A stretch of 64,000 bases of DNA from an uncultured Ureaplasma sp. (GTDB lineage Bacteria > Bacillota_I > Bacilli_A > Mycoplasmatales > Mycoplasmoidaceae), in NCBI GenBank assembly GCA_947039515.1, contig CAMQYY010000003.1, positions 23,201-87,200 on the forward strand, given 5' to 3'. A model generated the notes under the pieces. That model searched no databases. It had not been told where the DNA came from and was given only the letters and a program-made list of their open reading frames with translations. Within the stretch, counting starts at the first letter, position 1, and every line of letters starts with the position of its first letter. The position numbers were made by a program, and so were the translations under genes. Shown one piece after another: positions 1-11,894 of this stretch.

Positions 1-179
1 CAAAAATTATCAATATCTTTTTTTAGATTGTTATAAGTTTTATTACCTTCTAATTTATTAGCATAATTATTAATATTTGTACTTAATGCACTCAATACTT
101 TTATTATAGGCATTGATGAAACAACTGAGAATAGTAATAATGTTGTTGTTAAAGATAATATTTTATATTTTTTATTCAT
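1..179 (-). CDS. Putative secreted/membrane-anchored ICE protein, N-terminal part only (runs off window)
   Basis: Reverse-strand ORF MNKKYKILSLTTTLLLFSVVSSMPIIKVLSALSTNINNYANKL...; hydrophobic signal segment; start abuts stop of upstream gene at 181. Confidence 0.6.
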   Translation of the reverse strand, partial: MNKKYKILSLTTTLLLFSVVSSMPIIKVLSALSTNINNYANKLEGNKTYNNLKKDIDNF

Positions 180-180
180 T

Positions 181-1260
181 TTAAAATTTTTCCTTTTTTG
201 AATTTGATGAAACTCTCTTTTTAATTAATAAAATTGTTGCTATTAATATTGAAATAAGAGTAATAGGCAAAACTATTATTAAAATTAAATTTCCACTATT
301 TAAGAAGTTTTGAGAATTTAATGGATCACTTTCAAGTTGTTTTTCAACTGAAGCAATTGTTTTTTGGTGATCTATTATTTTATTTAGAGTAATATTTACA
401 TTATCAAAATTTGACTTATTATTATCATTTATAATTCCTTCATTTAAGAATAATGATATTGGTGCAAAAATAGAGATATAACCAGGTGTTTTTCTATCCT
501 CAAAAGAAATAATATTATTTTTTTCATCCTTAATAAAAGCATAATTTTCTTTAAATTTTTCAGAAAATTTATAAATATAATATCCTTCAGGAACTGGTTT
601 TTCAAAATCTGTAATTTTTAATGTAGCTTTTGAACCGTAAATATTTTCAAATGTTTCTGAGAATATAACAAGTTCAGGATTTCCTCTAAATAATTCATTT
701 AAAGAATAAGCTAATGAATTTTCATTATTAAAATTATAGACACTTGAAGGAATTCTTGTTTGAACAAATAGTCTAGATATCATATCTATAAAAAATTTTT
801 TTTCCTTGAAATCAGTTGTTAATAAAGGCAAAGGAGAATTTTCTTTAGTTAATTTATTTGTATCAATTGATGATTTATAGTCAATAAAAGTCTTTGTATT
901 TAGAAAATCAGAATTATCAACAAATATTTTATTAAGTTTAATAATTTCAAAATTATTAAGGAATAAAAAATCATTATTTTTTATTCCCTTTCATCTTTCT
1001 TTAAGAATTTCTTGATCATCTATATTTTCAAATATTTTTAAATATGATTCAATAGAATTTAAGATTGAATTTCAATCAATAGAATTTAATACATCTTTGT
1101 TGTTTATGACTACTTCTGACCCTTCTTTTTTAATTTGTGAATGATTATTTATAGATATTTTATTAGATGTATCAAAATTATTAGAATGGATTTGACTACT
1201 AATTAATATTAAAGGTATAAGGAAAAAAAGAAATATTTTATATTTTAAAAAAAATTTCAT
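181..1260 (-). CDS. Hypothetical protein with N-terminal signal/TM and C-terminal TM anchor (359 aa)
   Basis: ORFs 181..831 and 1072..1260 are in one frame, joined through TGA(Trp); MKFFLKYKIFLFFLIPLILISSQ N-term, ILIIVLPITLISILIATILLIKKR C-term. Confidence 0.7.
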
Positions 1261-1264
1261 AATT

Positions 1265-1597
1265 CTATTTTTGACTTCTATTAAATTTAATAAAAATTTC
1301 TTCTAAATTAATATCATCATCATTTCTTAACCCAATTATTTGCTTTGGAGGTTGAATTAATCTATTATTTAAATAATCTTTAACATAATTAGTGAAATTT
1401 TCAATTTCACTTTTTGAAAAAGAAGAAACTTCTATATCATAAAAAATTTTTAAATTTTTATGAATTAATAAAATCAACTTTTTAACTTCATTATCAGATT
1501 TAGCATTTATTCCATAGTCAGTGAACAATTTTATAATTATTAAGTCAATTTTTTCTAATTCTAAAGAAAAATTTTTTGTTTCATTTGTTGTTGACAT
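1265..1597 (-). CDS. Hypothetical ICE-region protein (110 aa)
   Basis: Intact ORF in the same co-directional cluster. Confidence 0.6.
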   Translation of the reverse strand: MSTTNETKNFSLELEKIDLIIIKLFTDYGINAKSDNEVKKLILLIHKNLKIFYDIEVSSFSKSEIENFTNYVKDYLNNRLIQPPKQIIGLRNDDDINLEEIFIKFNRSQK

Positions 1598-2102
1598 TTT
1601 TGTCTTTCTTTATTTTTACTACTATTTTCTCTCCTTATAATTTTTATTTAATTCCTTAAATTCTTATTCTTTTTTATATAAATATTTATATGGTTTTTAT
1701 TATTATTAAAATAATAATAAAATATGGGTAATTCTTTTAATTAGAATTACTTTCTAATATTTAGAAAAAAGATTTATTAAATATGAATAAAATACTTTGA
1801 TTATTCTTTATAAGATATTTAAATTCACTTATATTTATTTGAAATCAAAATATTTTTGATTCTCAAGAATGGGTGTTAAATAAATTTCTAAGAAATTTAG
1901 AAATAATATTTTACTTTTTAACCAACAATTATATTATATCATAAATATGATATATTTATATTTTTTATAGTACTTTAACTAATATAAATATTGAATATTT
2001 CATTAATATAATAAAAAAAAAGGAGTATAAAAGCCCCTAAATTTTATCCATTATATTTTTAAAATTAAAAAGATGTTAAGCTAAAATAATTTTATATTTA
2101 AG

Positions 2103-2882
2103 TTAATCATAATCATAATAATCATCATCATGCACATAATGATATCAAGCATTATTTTTATCTCGCTCGAAATTTTCTTTGTATTCATTAGGAAAATATT
2201 TTCTTTGAAATTTTGTTCTTAAAACAAATGTCTTGAAATATTCATGATCACATTCACTATCTAATTCAGCTTGAAATAATATTCTTCATTCAGTGTTTTC
2301 TCAATTTTGTTCACCAAATTTTTTATCTCAATATTCTCATTTTTCTGGACATAAGTACATTACAAGACCACTTAATTTAATCCCCATTTTATAAATTTTA
2401 ACAATTGATAAATATGGAGTTTTTTGATTAAAAAAACCATTCATTTTATTTAAAATAAGTTCTTGTTGATCTTTATTTAAAACATAGTTTTCATTGTTTT
2501 CATCAAGGTTTTTATCAACTAATGATTCTAGTAAGTCAGCATCAATTATAAAAATAGCACTAGAGTCAACATATAATGAGTTTTTTAATAATCCTCTAGA
2601 ATCCTCTATTAAAATTTCCCCCTTTTTAAGTTTAAAATGATAACTACTTGGATCAGCAGGAACATCTCTGGATTTAATATATCAATAAGTATCTTTTTTT
2701 TGGTCATAAAAAATAACAAATATTCTTCGCTTTTTATTGGCTCATGACACACTCTCTTTATAATGACAACCTCAATCTCCAGAATCATTTCGATACGGAA
2801 TTCCTGTTTCATGAAATAAAGCAGGATTTAATAATTCATCTTTCGATATCATTAATGACTTAAATAGTTCTAATCTACTCAT
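2103..2882 (-). CDS. Mbov_0400-like ICE element protein (259 aa), copy 2
   Basis: Code-4 translation MSRLELFKSLMISKDELLNPALFHETGIPYRNDSGDWG...YWYIKSR...LLESLVDKN...LNKDQQELILNKMN...TPYLSIV...YLCPEKWEYWD; clear paralog of next gene. Confidence 0.65.
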
Positions 2883-2986
2883 AATTTCTCATTTCTATAC
2901 TAATTTATCTTTCATAATTAACTTATGTTTAGATATTTTATTTACATTATATAATTTTTCTCTTTAAAAAAATTATCATATTTTGT

Positions 2987-3667
2987 TTAGTTTTTTAATT
3001 CTAAAGATTCAATAGGAAAGTATTTTTCTTGGAATGCTTTTTTGAAATCCATAGTTTTAGAATATTTATCACTATATTCATCTAATTTAGATTCCATTAG
3101 TATATTAATTTTTTTATTTCTTAATTTTTCATCTTCTTCTTTCATGGTACATTCTTCTTCTATTTTTTCTCATTTTTCTGGACATAAATATAATGAATTG
3201 CCTTCTATTTTATGCCCTTTTTTATCAACTTCAACAATCGATAAATATGGAGGTTGTTGATTTAAATAATAATTAATTTTATTTAAAATAATTTCCTGTT
3301 CATTTTTATTTAAAACAGAAGTTTCATTATATAAATTATGATTTTTATCAATTAATGATTCTAATAAATCAGCATTTATTTTAAATATTTGACTACAATC
3401 AACATATGATTCATTTTTAAATAAACCTTCATTTGATTTTCCCACTATAATCTCACCTTTATATTCAGGCCTATGTTTACCATTTTTATTTTTAGTACTT
3501 CTAGATTTAATGTATCAATAATCCTTATTTATTTCATCATAAAAAATAATAATAGGTCTCATATCCTTATATTTTTCCTTATATTTTAGCCCTAATTCAT
3601 CAAATATAATAGGATTTTTTATATCTTTTAAATACATTATTGGTTTAAATAATTCTAATTTATTCAT
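2987..3667 (-). CDS. Mbov_0400-like ICE element protein (226 aa), copy 1
   Basis: MNKLELFKPIMYLKD...YWYIKSR...LLESLIDKNHN...LNKNEQEIILNKIN...QPPYLSIVEV...YLCPEKWEKIEEE. Confidence 0.65.
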
Positions 3668-3805
3668 AATTTCTCATTTCTTTCTTATTTAAGGTAACAA
3701 TTATTTTTTTGTGTTATTTGTTCTTTTTCACATCGACTTTTTTATAAAATTTCATTAATTTTTAATCTGATAATTAATTCTTTTTTATCAAAAGTCTTAC
3801 TTAAT

Positions 3806-6130
3806 TTAAAGTTTTAAATCACTAGTATCATTCTTCTGATGATTTTTTTTTATTTTTGAAAAATTAAAGAATATATCCTTTATTTCATTATCATAATGAG
3901 CTTCAATTTTTTCACAAAATAAATTTCAAATTTTATTTTTATCTTCTTCGTTTAAATATGTTTTTAATAACTCAGAATTTAATTTTTGATTGCTATTTAT
4001 TGATTTATTCACTTTATTTACAAATAAAGTGAATTCAATATTGATTAATCTTCGATTATTTTTTAGATATATAATAAATTTTTCTAAAAATTTATTATAA
4101 AAGTCTTCATCACTTATATTATCTATAGAATCAATATATGAAATGAAATCACTATCTAATCTTTGCAATATTTCGACTATCTCTTTATTTGAATTTTCAA
4201 AAAAAAGATTTTTTAAAAATAAAGGAATAATCTTATTAGATTTTTTATTAATTAAGTTTTCAACTGATTCATTAATAAAATTTTGCATTTTAGGCAACTT
4301 ATTTTCTGGTGTATAAATTTGATTCATAATTTTAGATTTATTAGATATTTCTTGAGATGTTATCTTTTTTATTTTTCTATTTCCCTTATCTCTAGAACTT
4401 TCCTTACTATCGGTCATATTTTTTCTTAACCATGCTCAATAGAACTCATAATTTTCTAGAGATGCAAATTTATTATAAATAGGATCTTTTCTACTTAACA
4501 TAACTAAACCTGTTCCAATTGGTATTTTAGCTAATTCTTCAGGTGTTATGATATTCATTTGAATTTCTTCTCCATTATCTTTTTTAACTATTTCTTGTCC
4601 AAAAGAATCTGAAATTCTACTAAGAACCTCCTTATCTTGAGCCAATAAGTAAACTCTAACCATTGTTGAATCTCAACAAATTGGTAAAAACTCTTTACCA
4701 TACATAACTTCTAATTGTTGAATAGATTGAACAATTAACATACCAAAAATTCTCATACCTCTACCTAAAGTTAAAATTGTTTTTACACAATTCATTTTAG
4801 GAATATTAGCTAGCTCTTCTAAATAAAAATAAAATGGTCTTGGAAGTGCTCCTCCTTTACAATCTTTAGCTTTCATAGATAAAAAACTATAAATTTGCTC
4901 AACCATTATAGCAGCAATTGTTTTTTTAGTTTCAGCTGTTGCTGGTATATCAATGAACATAATTGTTGATTTATCAATAAAATCATCATATTTAAAATCT
5001 GATGTTGCTATCAAATCTTCAAAATCTAATCCTGCTATTGCTTCAACAGCAGCAGAAATACCAATTTTAAATGAACCATATTGGTCATCATTACTTTGGA
5101 ATATACCAACATATTCATTTCATCCTTGATTTTCACAAAATTTCAGAAAATTATTTTTTGGAGTACCCATAATTAATTCAAGAATATTCTTAAGATTAAA
5201 ATTTAAAAATTCCTCTCTAATTAAGGAATCAAATTCTTGATCATTAAATATTTCATCCTTAATTTTTGATAAATTATCATTATTTATTTTTTCATTTTTA
5301 TATTTTTGATAATTAATAACTTTTTCATAAGCTATAGATGAGATTTGTTCAAGAAGCGCTCTAGCTGCACACAAAAATAATGATTTAGAATTACTGCTTC
5401 AAACATTCTTCTCAGAACCAGAACCAATTTCAATTAGGATCCTTATTGTATCTTCTACAGATGAAAATGCTGAATTCTTTTTTTCTATTTTCTCAGAATT
5501 AACAATTTTTGAAACCATATTATCATTAATTTTTGAATTAATTAAAGCATACTTAATGTACTGTATAGATGAATCCAAAGCAAATTGAAAAGGATTTCAT
5601 CTATGAGATTTACTTGTTTCATTTAAATTAATATTAATTACTTCATAACCAACCGATCTTAAATAAGGTGCTAATTTTTGATAAAGTTCACCTTTTGGAT
5701 CAAAAACCACTCCTGATGGTTTATCTTTTGAATGAGCATTCAAAAGAATATTTGGCACAATTACATTATCAGTTTTACCAGAACCTGAAGAACCAAAATA
5801 AATTCCATGACCTTCAGGTAGAAGATAAGCCTCGATATCCGATTCATATCCATATTTAGAATCGGGATTTAATGCACTTATTTTATTTTTTCTAGCAACA
5901 CCTGAACCAATTAGCAAACCAGAATTATAGTTTCCAAAATTTTTAGTACTTGCAATATTGTCTTTTTCCAATTTATAAAAATCTTTATAGTTCATTTTTT
6001 TAGAATTCTCATACTTATTTGTCTTTTTTTTATTTTTCATAATTAGTCAATATATTAGGAAAAATAAGATAATTAAAAAACCTCCTGTAGTGACTAAAAT
6101 TATTCATGTTGTATTTGTTTCCATTTTCAT
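3806..6130 (-). CDS. VirD4/TraG-family conjugative coupling ATPase (774 aa) with long C-terminal extension
   Basis: ORFs 3926-4417, 4436-4663, 4673-5014, 5120-5374, 5597-6040 all in one frame separated by TGA; Walker A region GHGIYFGSSGSGKTDNVIVPN, GVVFDPKGELYQ, FYLEELANIPKMNCVKTILTLGRGMRIFGMLIVQSIQQLE; N-term TM. Confidence 0.9.
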
Positions 6131-6138
6131 TCTTTCTT

Positions 6139-7938
6139 TTATTTTTGAACATTTATTTTTGTTCTAATGTTATTAGATAAATATAATAGTTGTCCTGGTC
6201 GAGCATTCATAAGGAATTCTTTTTCTTTATTTGATAGACCATTTTGTTCTGATAATAATGCGTCAATAGCTTTTATTTCATTTCCATCAATATGATGACA
6301 AAGAATATATTGAGCTTGATTAACTAATGGTTTTGTATAAGCTCTTATTGAATCTTTTTCATAAAAATCAGAAATGTTTTGAGTTATTAGAGTCATCATT
6401 CCATTATATTTACGAATTCTTTTATACATTTCATTTGTAAATTGAACAATATCTAAATATCTTTCATCTAAAAGCAAATGAGCTTCATCAATAACAATAT
6501 TTATGAATCTTTTGGAATCAAGATCAATAAAAGCTTCATCTATTGAAAAATATCCACATGATTTAGTTATTTTCTCTAATTGTTGCAAATTTATTTTTTT
6601 CATTTGGTTAAAATCAAAAGTATCTTTAATACCATTATTTTTTAATAAATTAGATTTATCTCTATTATCTCTATTATTAAGAACAACATTGTTTAGATGC
6701 TGTAATATTAAGAATATTTGAGCTTTTCCAATACTTGATGATGATTTAGCTAGTAAATCTCTAAATTGAAATGCCATATAATTAGAGTCCATTTTAAGTG
6801 TTGTTTTTTTATCTCAAAGACTTGCAAAAACTCCTCCAAAAGAATAAATTTTTAATTGTTGAATTAAGTGTTCTTCATTTTTGTAAATTGGATGATTTAT
6901 AATGTATTCAGTTAAATCTGAAAATACAAATTCTTTATCTTTTCAAACTCCGTAAAGTTCATAAATAGATTGAACAAGAATTGCAATTTTATCATCTGAT
7001 AATTTATCTTTAAAAACGGTTTTAAAAAAACTTTCAAAAAAGAATTTCTTATTATTAATAGCTTTATCTATCTCTTCATTATCTGGAATATTTCCATTAT
7101 TAAAATTCAATCCCAAATCAAATGGATTAATTACATATTTAGGATCATTAATAATTATTGATTTGCCTCCAAGAGATTCAAATAAATTTCCATATTCATT
7201 TTCTGGATCAATAACATATATCTTGTATTGATTTTCTAGTATTTGATTTTTTAAAATTCTTTGACAAGTAGTAGATTTACCTCCGCCTGTTTTTCCAATT
7301 ATTATTGTTGATGAAGACGGTTTTTCTATATTTATCAATTTTCAATCTATAAAAACAGGAGTTTTATTTTCATCTAAACCAAAAAGTAATGATTTCTCAT
7401 GAATTAATTCTTGTGAAATAAAAGGATAACCAAAAGCAAATACTTCATCTAGAACATCAGCTTCAATATTTTTAATCATTTGTTGATTAGTTGGTATAAA
7501 TGATTTCATTGCATTTAGTTGATTAAAAACTAATCTAGTAAATTGAAAACCATTCCTCCTTAGTTCTTTTGATATTTTCCTTATTGCGATTTTCATTTCC
7601 TCTTGACTTGCAGCTTCTATTTTTAAAATAGATTGAACTTTTCTAAGTTTTTTTCCACTTGCTATTTCTTCAGCAACATATGAAAAAGCTTCAAAATTAA
7701 GAAAGTTTCTAGCATTTTTAATTGAATCACCACTTTCAATTTGACTTTTAGTTTCATACTCATTTATGATAATATTTAATTTTTTATTCAAGTCTGAATC
7801 TTTTCATGTTGATATAAAAATATTTGTTGATAATCCTTTTAAATTTAATAAAGGAACTAATCATTCTCTTTCAACTTCTTCAGGAAAATGAGATATTGAT
7901 ATAAATGATAAATAAGTATTGATTTTATTGTTCTTCAT
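6139..7938 (-). CDS. VirB4/TraE-family conjugal transfer ATPase (Mbov_0397-like; 599 aa)
   Basis: ORFs 6139-6792, 6943-7338, 7342-7791 in one frame; SSSTIIIGKTGGGKSTTCQRILKNQI Walker A, IYVIDPENEYGNLFESLGG, INIVIDEAHLLLDE Walker B. Confidence 0.9.
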
Positions 7939-8821
7939 GTTCTTCACCTTTTAATATTTCTTCTGTTTTTATTAGATATTTTCATTTTTCTTTCACATGT
8001 GCATTGTTAAAATACATATTTTTTTCTAACTCTTTTATTTCATTTAAATTAGGTTCAATAATATTTAATCCACAAAGATTCAAATTTTGTTTTATTTCAT
8101 TTATTTTAAAAAAGTCATCATGTTTTGTATTATTTAAAACTAAAAAATATTTTACTTGTAAAGAGTTTTCTGAGGAATCATTTAATTTATTTAATAATTT
8201 TAAATTATTTTCAATTTCATCATTAATACTCTTTGGATATTCAGAATTTTTAAGACTTTTTAGAAAATCAATAGATTTATTTATTTCTATATTTCCATCC
8301 ATTTTTAAAAAACTTATTTCATCATTTTCCTTAAGAAATAGTGATAAATATTTATATATTTTTTTAAAGTCATAATTAGAAATAAATGTTGTGTCTTTTC
8401 CTAAAATTCGAAAAACAGTTTGAACAGTATTATTCTCATCATTTAGATAAAAAGTATTCTTATCTATCTCCTTAATTGTTTTGAAATCTTTAATTATATT
8501 TCTCTTGAATAATTTCGAAAGAAACATATAAACAAATTTATAAAGTTTCATATCAAATATTTCCAAAACTAATATCGATGATATTAAAAATGAAAATATT
8601 AAAATACTAATCCCAATTCATTTTTCAATTTCTTTACTAGGATCATTTAATCCAGTTATTATTAAAGGAATATAAATTATTCCTCATAAAAATAAATTTA
8701 AAGTAAATATACCAATATCTAAAAAGTCTAAATTAAAAATTATTTTTGATTTTCTAGCTAGTCTTATTGATTCTGGAATTATTTTTAATTCTTGTTCATC
8801 AATTTCTTTTGAATTATTCAT
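7925..8821 (-). CDS. ICE membrane protein (298 aa), two predicted TMs near N-terminus
   Basis: MNNSKEIDEQELKIIPESIRLARKSKIIFNLDFLDIGIFTLNLFLWGIIYIPLII...; immediately upstream of and overlapping virB4; conserved ICE position. Confidence 0.65.
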
Positions 8822-8830
8822 TTTTATCTC

Positions 8831-10525
8831 CTATCTTGATGCTCTTCTTGTTTTAATTCTTCTCATAGCTTCTTTTTTTATATTTTTTCCAACTTCACTA
8901 TCTGAAAAATTTTTGCTTTTTGTATCAATTAAACTAGATGTTTTTTTCATAAAACCTTTACCAACCGCTGTTAATTTAGAATTATCATTTAAAAATGTAT
9001 TTAATCATTCAATAAATTCAACCATAGCAATACTAGATGCAATTAACATTAAACCCTTTAAAACCAATGTAGCTATTGCCGCTCCAATACTATAAGCAGG
9101 ACCGAATATATCAACACTTAAAATAATTTCATCAGAAGTTTTTAAAAGAGGTACAATAAGTAAATTAAATATACTTATTGCAAATGTGACAGATAAAACT
9201 AAAAATTGTTTTCCTAAAATTGTTTTGAATCATAATTCAAATTTAGCACCTGAATCATTTATCCCATTTGCTAAAACAACAGGGCTTATAATTATCAATG
9301 TTACAAATTCAAAAAGTCTTTTTGCCAGCATTAATGTTATTCCTAAAAATGAAGATAATATTATTGCTACAAATAATGTTCCTAAAAACATTTCAAAAAG
9401 TTTTATTGGATTAAGTAAAAAAGTAAAAATACTAGCAAGTGCAGTTCCTAATAATTTAAATCCATCAAATATACCAATTGAACCACCTGTGATATAAGCA
9501 AAACTAGGAGGGAATAAATCTCATTTTTCATATCCATAAATTAATTTACTCAGTTGAATAGTTAAATGTTCAGGAATATAATTTCCTGTAATATTATTAT
9601 CAATTCCTCTAATGATAAAATTTCCTAATGACAAATTTTTATTATCATTATTTCCAAAATTAAAATCACCAATAACAACATTATTAAATTCTTGAAAGGA
9701 ATTTATAAATGAATTGAAATAACTATTTTCTGGTTCAATGCCTATATTTAATAATGGGAAAAGTTCTCCATTAGAAGAAAAATTATATTTAAGATTTGTT
9801 ATATTTTTTTCTAATTCTATAAATAGTGTTTGAATTTTTTTTAAAATATCACTATCTAATATTCCTGATTGGTTATTAAAAACGTCTTTTAATAAAACTG
9901 TAATTTCAGATATTTCTGCTTGAATATTGATTAATTTTGTTTTTAAAATATTAATTAAATTTACATCATAACCTAAATTAGGATCTAAATTTTCTAATCC
10001 AGTTATTCAGTTGCTAATATTAGTATTGAAATTTTCTATTTTTAAATTTAATATCTCTTCATAATTAATTCAATCTTCACTAGTTAATCCGGCTATACCA
10101 AAAAAATTACCACCAAATATTCCTGAAATTTGACTAATAATAAAATTTATTAAAAAGAAAATCAAAGGAACAAGAATAAAACCTATTGCTCAAAATCCTA
10201 ATCATTTCCACTTATGAATCATTGATTTATTACGATTCTTTTCCTTAAATTCATTATGGTTCATAGTAGATTGTAAACTAGCTTTAATGATGAATAATAA
10301 ACTTAATACAAAAGATATTAAGAATACTGATATATATATGATAAATATAGGATTAGATGGTTCAAATGCTTGAGAAAAAATACTTTTAAAAAAAGCATTT
10401 CCACTTATTATATTTAATGTTTTTAATATTAAATCTAATAAAATCAATGGAATATTTATTCCTGTAATCATAGCTACGATTAACCCGCCAATCAAGATAG
10501 CTTTAATAAGTAGTCCTCCAGTCAT
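8831..10525 (-). CDS. Mbov_0396-like ICE polytopic membrane protein (564 aa; VirB6/TrbL-like role inferred)
   Basis: MTGGLLIKAILIGGLIVAMITGINIPLILLDLILKT...GITLMLAKRLFEFVTLIIISPVVLANG...; multi-TM with TrbL-like pattern; code-4 frame ends TAG at 8831. Confidence 0.75.
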
Positions 10526-10683
10526 TTTTTCCTTTCATGCAAAAATTGCTTTTGTTTTGTTGTGTATATTTAGAATTTTTCTATAATTATAATTCCTATT
10601 AGTAGTTCATTAATTGCAATAGTAATTATTGTTAGAATCATAATAATAACAATCATCAAATATAAAAATAAATTGATACTAGA

Positions 10684-10706
10684 AATACTCCTTTTTAGGA
10701 GTATTA
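10684..10706. terminator. Hairpin AATACTCCT-TTTT-AGGAGTATT between pilin and Mbov_0396-like gene (partial terminator/attenuator candidate)
   Basis: Perfect 9-bp inverted repeat just downstream of the pilin stop codon. Confidence 0.45.
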
Positions 10707-10717
10707 TCTATTACTTT

Positions 10718-11092
10718 TTAATTTTGAGATGCTGCAATAATTATTGGCAAAATCATTAATAGTAGTGGTAATACAAATAATGGTAGAAATATTCATAAAA
10801 CCCCTTTCATAGATTCTTTCAGATCTTTTTTTCATTGAATTTGAGTTTCTTTTGATGTTTCATCACTATTTTTCTTGATTTGTTTTAATCCGTATTTAAC
10901 AAAATTAAAACCTAATAATAATATTGATGCTACTAAACCAAGAACGAAAGCAATATCTAAAATTCCTACAAGTATTCCTAATCCATTTGTCAAACTTTGT
11001 CCTAAATTATCTAATCCAAAATTTTCTGTTATTAATTTCATTATTTGTGGTCCAAATAAAAATCCACCTCAACCAGGTTCAATGGCTGTCAT
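10718..11092 (-). CDS. Mbov_0395-like pilin-like conjugal transfer protein (124 aa)
   Basis: MTAIEPGWGGFLFGPQIMKLITENFGLDNLGQSLTNGLGILVGILDIAFVLGLVASILLLGFNFVKYGLKQI...; two TMs. Confidence 0.7.
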
Positions 11093-11127
11093 AGTAGCAA
11101 TATTTGTTATATTTATTAAAGTATTCA

Positions 11128-11337
11128 TTATTTTAAATCTCCAATAATATTACTAAAGATTATTTTATATATATGTTTATTTTTAATTTTTTCAACCAAT
11201 TCTACTTGTGTGTTATTATCTTTTAATTTTGATTTCTCTTTTTTAATAATTTCATCATATGATTTAACACAATTTCTAATTGATAAAATTTTTTTTATTA
11301 TCGTTTCTTTTATATTTATTTTTTGATTATTACGCAT
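11128..11337 (-). CDS. Small hypothetical ICE protein (69 aa)
   Basis: Intact ORF MRNNQKINIKETIIKKILSIRNCVKS... in ICE operon. Confidence 0.45.
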   Translation of the reverse strand: MRNNQKINIKETIIKKILSIRNCVKSYDEIIKKEKSKLKDNNTQVELVEKIKNKHIYKIIFSNIIGDLK

Positions 11338-11463
11338 AGATAACCCCTTTAATTTTGTATAAATTATTTTAAAGTCATAAATTATATTGGACTATATTCA
11401 ATTTTAATCTATTCTGAATTTCATATTTTATCTCAAAATATTAATTAATTTTTTAAGTAATAT

Positions 11464-11736
11464 TTAAGAATCTGAATTCTTTTTATTATCTTTTCTTTTT
11501 CTAAAATAAACCAATACTTGCAGTATTGAAAATGTGATATAAATAAAAATAAATATTAATTTTATTATTTGATATATTGGGCAAATTAAGATAATTATTG
11601 AAATTATTAAAATAAGTGGATTAAAAATAAAAAGTTTTTTATTAACAGATCAAGAAGTTCAAATTAATTTAATTCTTGTTCATTTTTTTCTCTTATTATT
11701 TTGATAAATTTCTTCAATTGTTTCTATATTATTCAT
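11464..11736 (-). CDS. Small hypothetical membrane protein (90 aa)
   Basis: Code-4 translation MNNIETIEEIYQNNKRKKWTRIKLIWTSWSVNKKLFIFNPLILIISIIIILICPIYQIIKLIFIFIYITFSILQVLVYFRKRKDNKKNSDS. Confidence 0.5.
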
Positions 11737-11894
11737 ATTTTTATTCCAAAATGTCTTATATTTTTTATTAATAAATATTTATGCTTCTTAAATTAAATAA
11801 TTCAGATTGTTATTTTTTATTTTTAAAAAATATTTTTAGATTAAATAAGAATTTTTAAATGTATTTTTTTATTAATTTATCATTTATCCTCTAT

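Noticed and set aside
1783-1944. Code-4 plus-strand ORF MNKILWLFFIRYLNSLIFIWNQNIFDSQEWVLNKFLRNLEIIFYFLTNNYIIS (53 aa)
   Set aside because: Short, extremely AT-rich, no recognisable RBS or family; expected by chance in this composition.
2609-2812. Track ORF of 67 aa on the minus strand
   Set aside because: Out of frame with, and fully inside, the better-supported Mbov_0400-like CDS 2103-2882.
3042-3260. Plus-strand 72-aa ORF antisense to an Mbov_0400-like gene
   Set aside because: Shadow ORF opposite a coding frame with family-like motifs; low-complexity Ser/Leu composition.
8913-9497. Plus-strand ORFs 8913-9095 and 9186-9497
   Set aside because: Antisense to the Mbov_0396-like membrane protein; reverse-complement artefacts of hydrophobic codons.
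10563-10680. Possible small TM ORF (…LYLMIVIIMILTIITIAINELLIGIIIIEKF) between pilin and Mbov_0396-like genes
   Set aside because: No clear start/RBS; too short to support, though a tiny ICE membrane peptide cannot be excluded.
11092-11129. Possible frameshifted upstream start (MNTLINITNI) for the pilin gene
   Set aside because: In a different frame from the pilin; the in-frame start at 11092 suffices.
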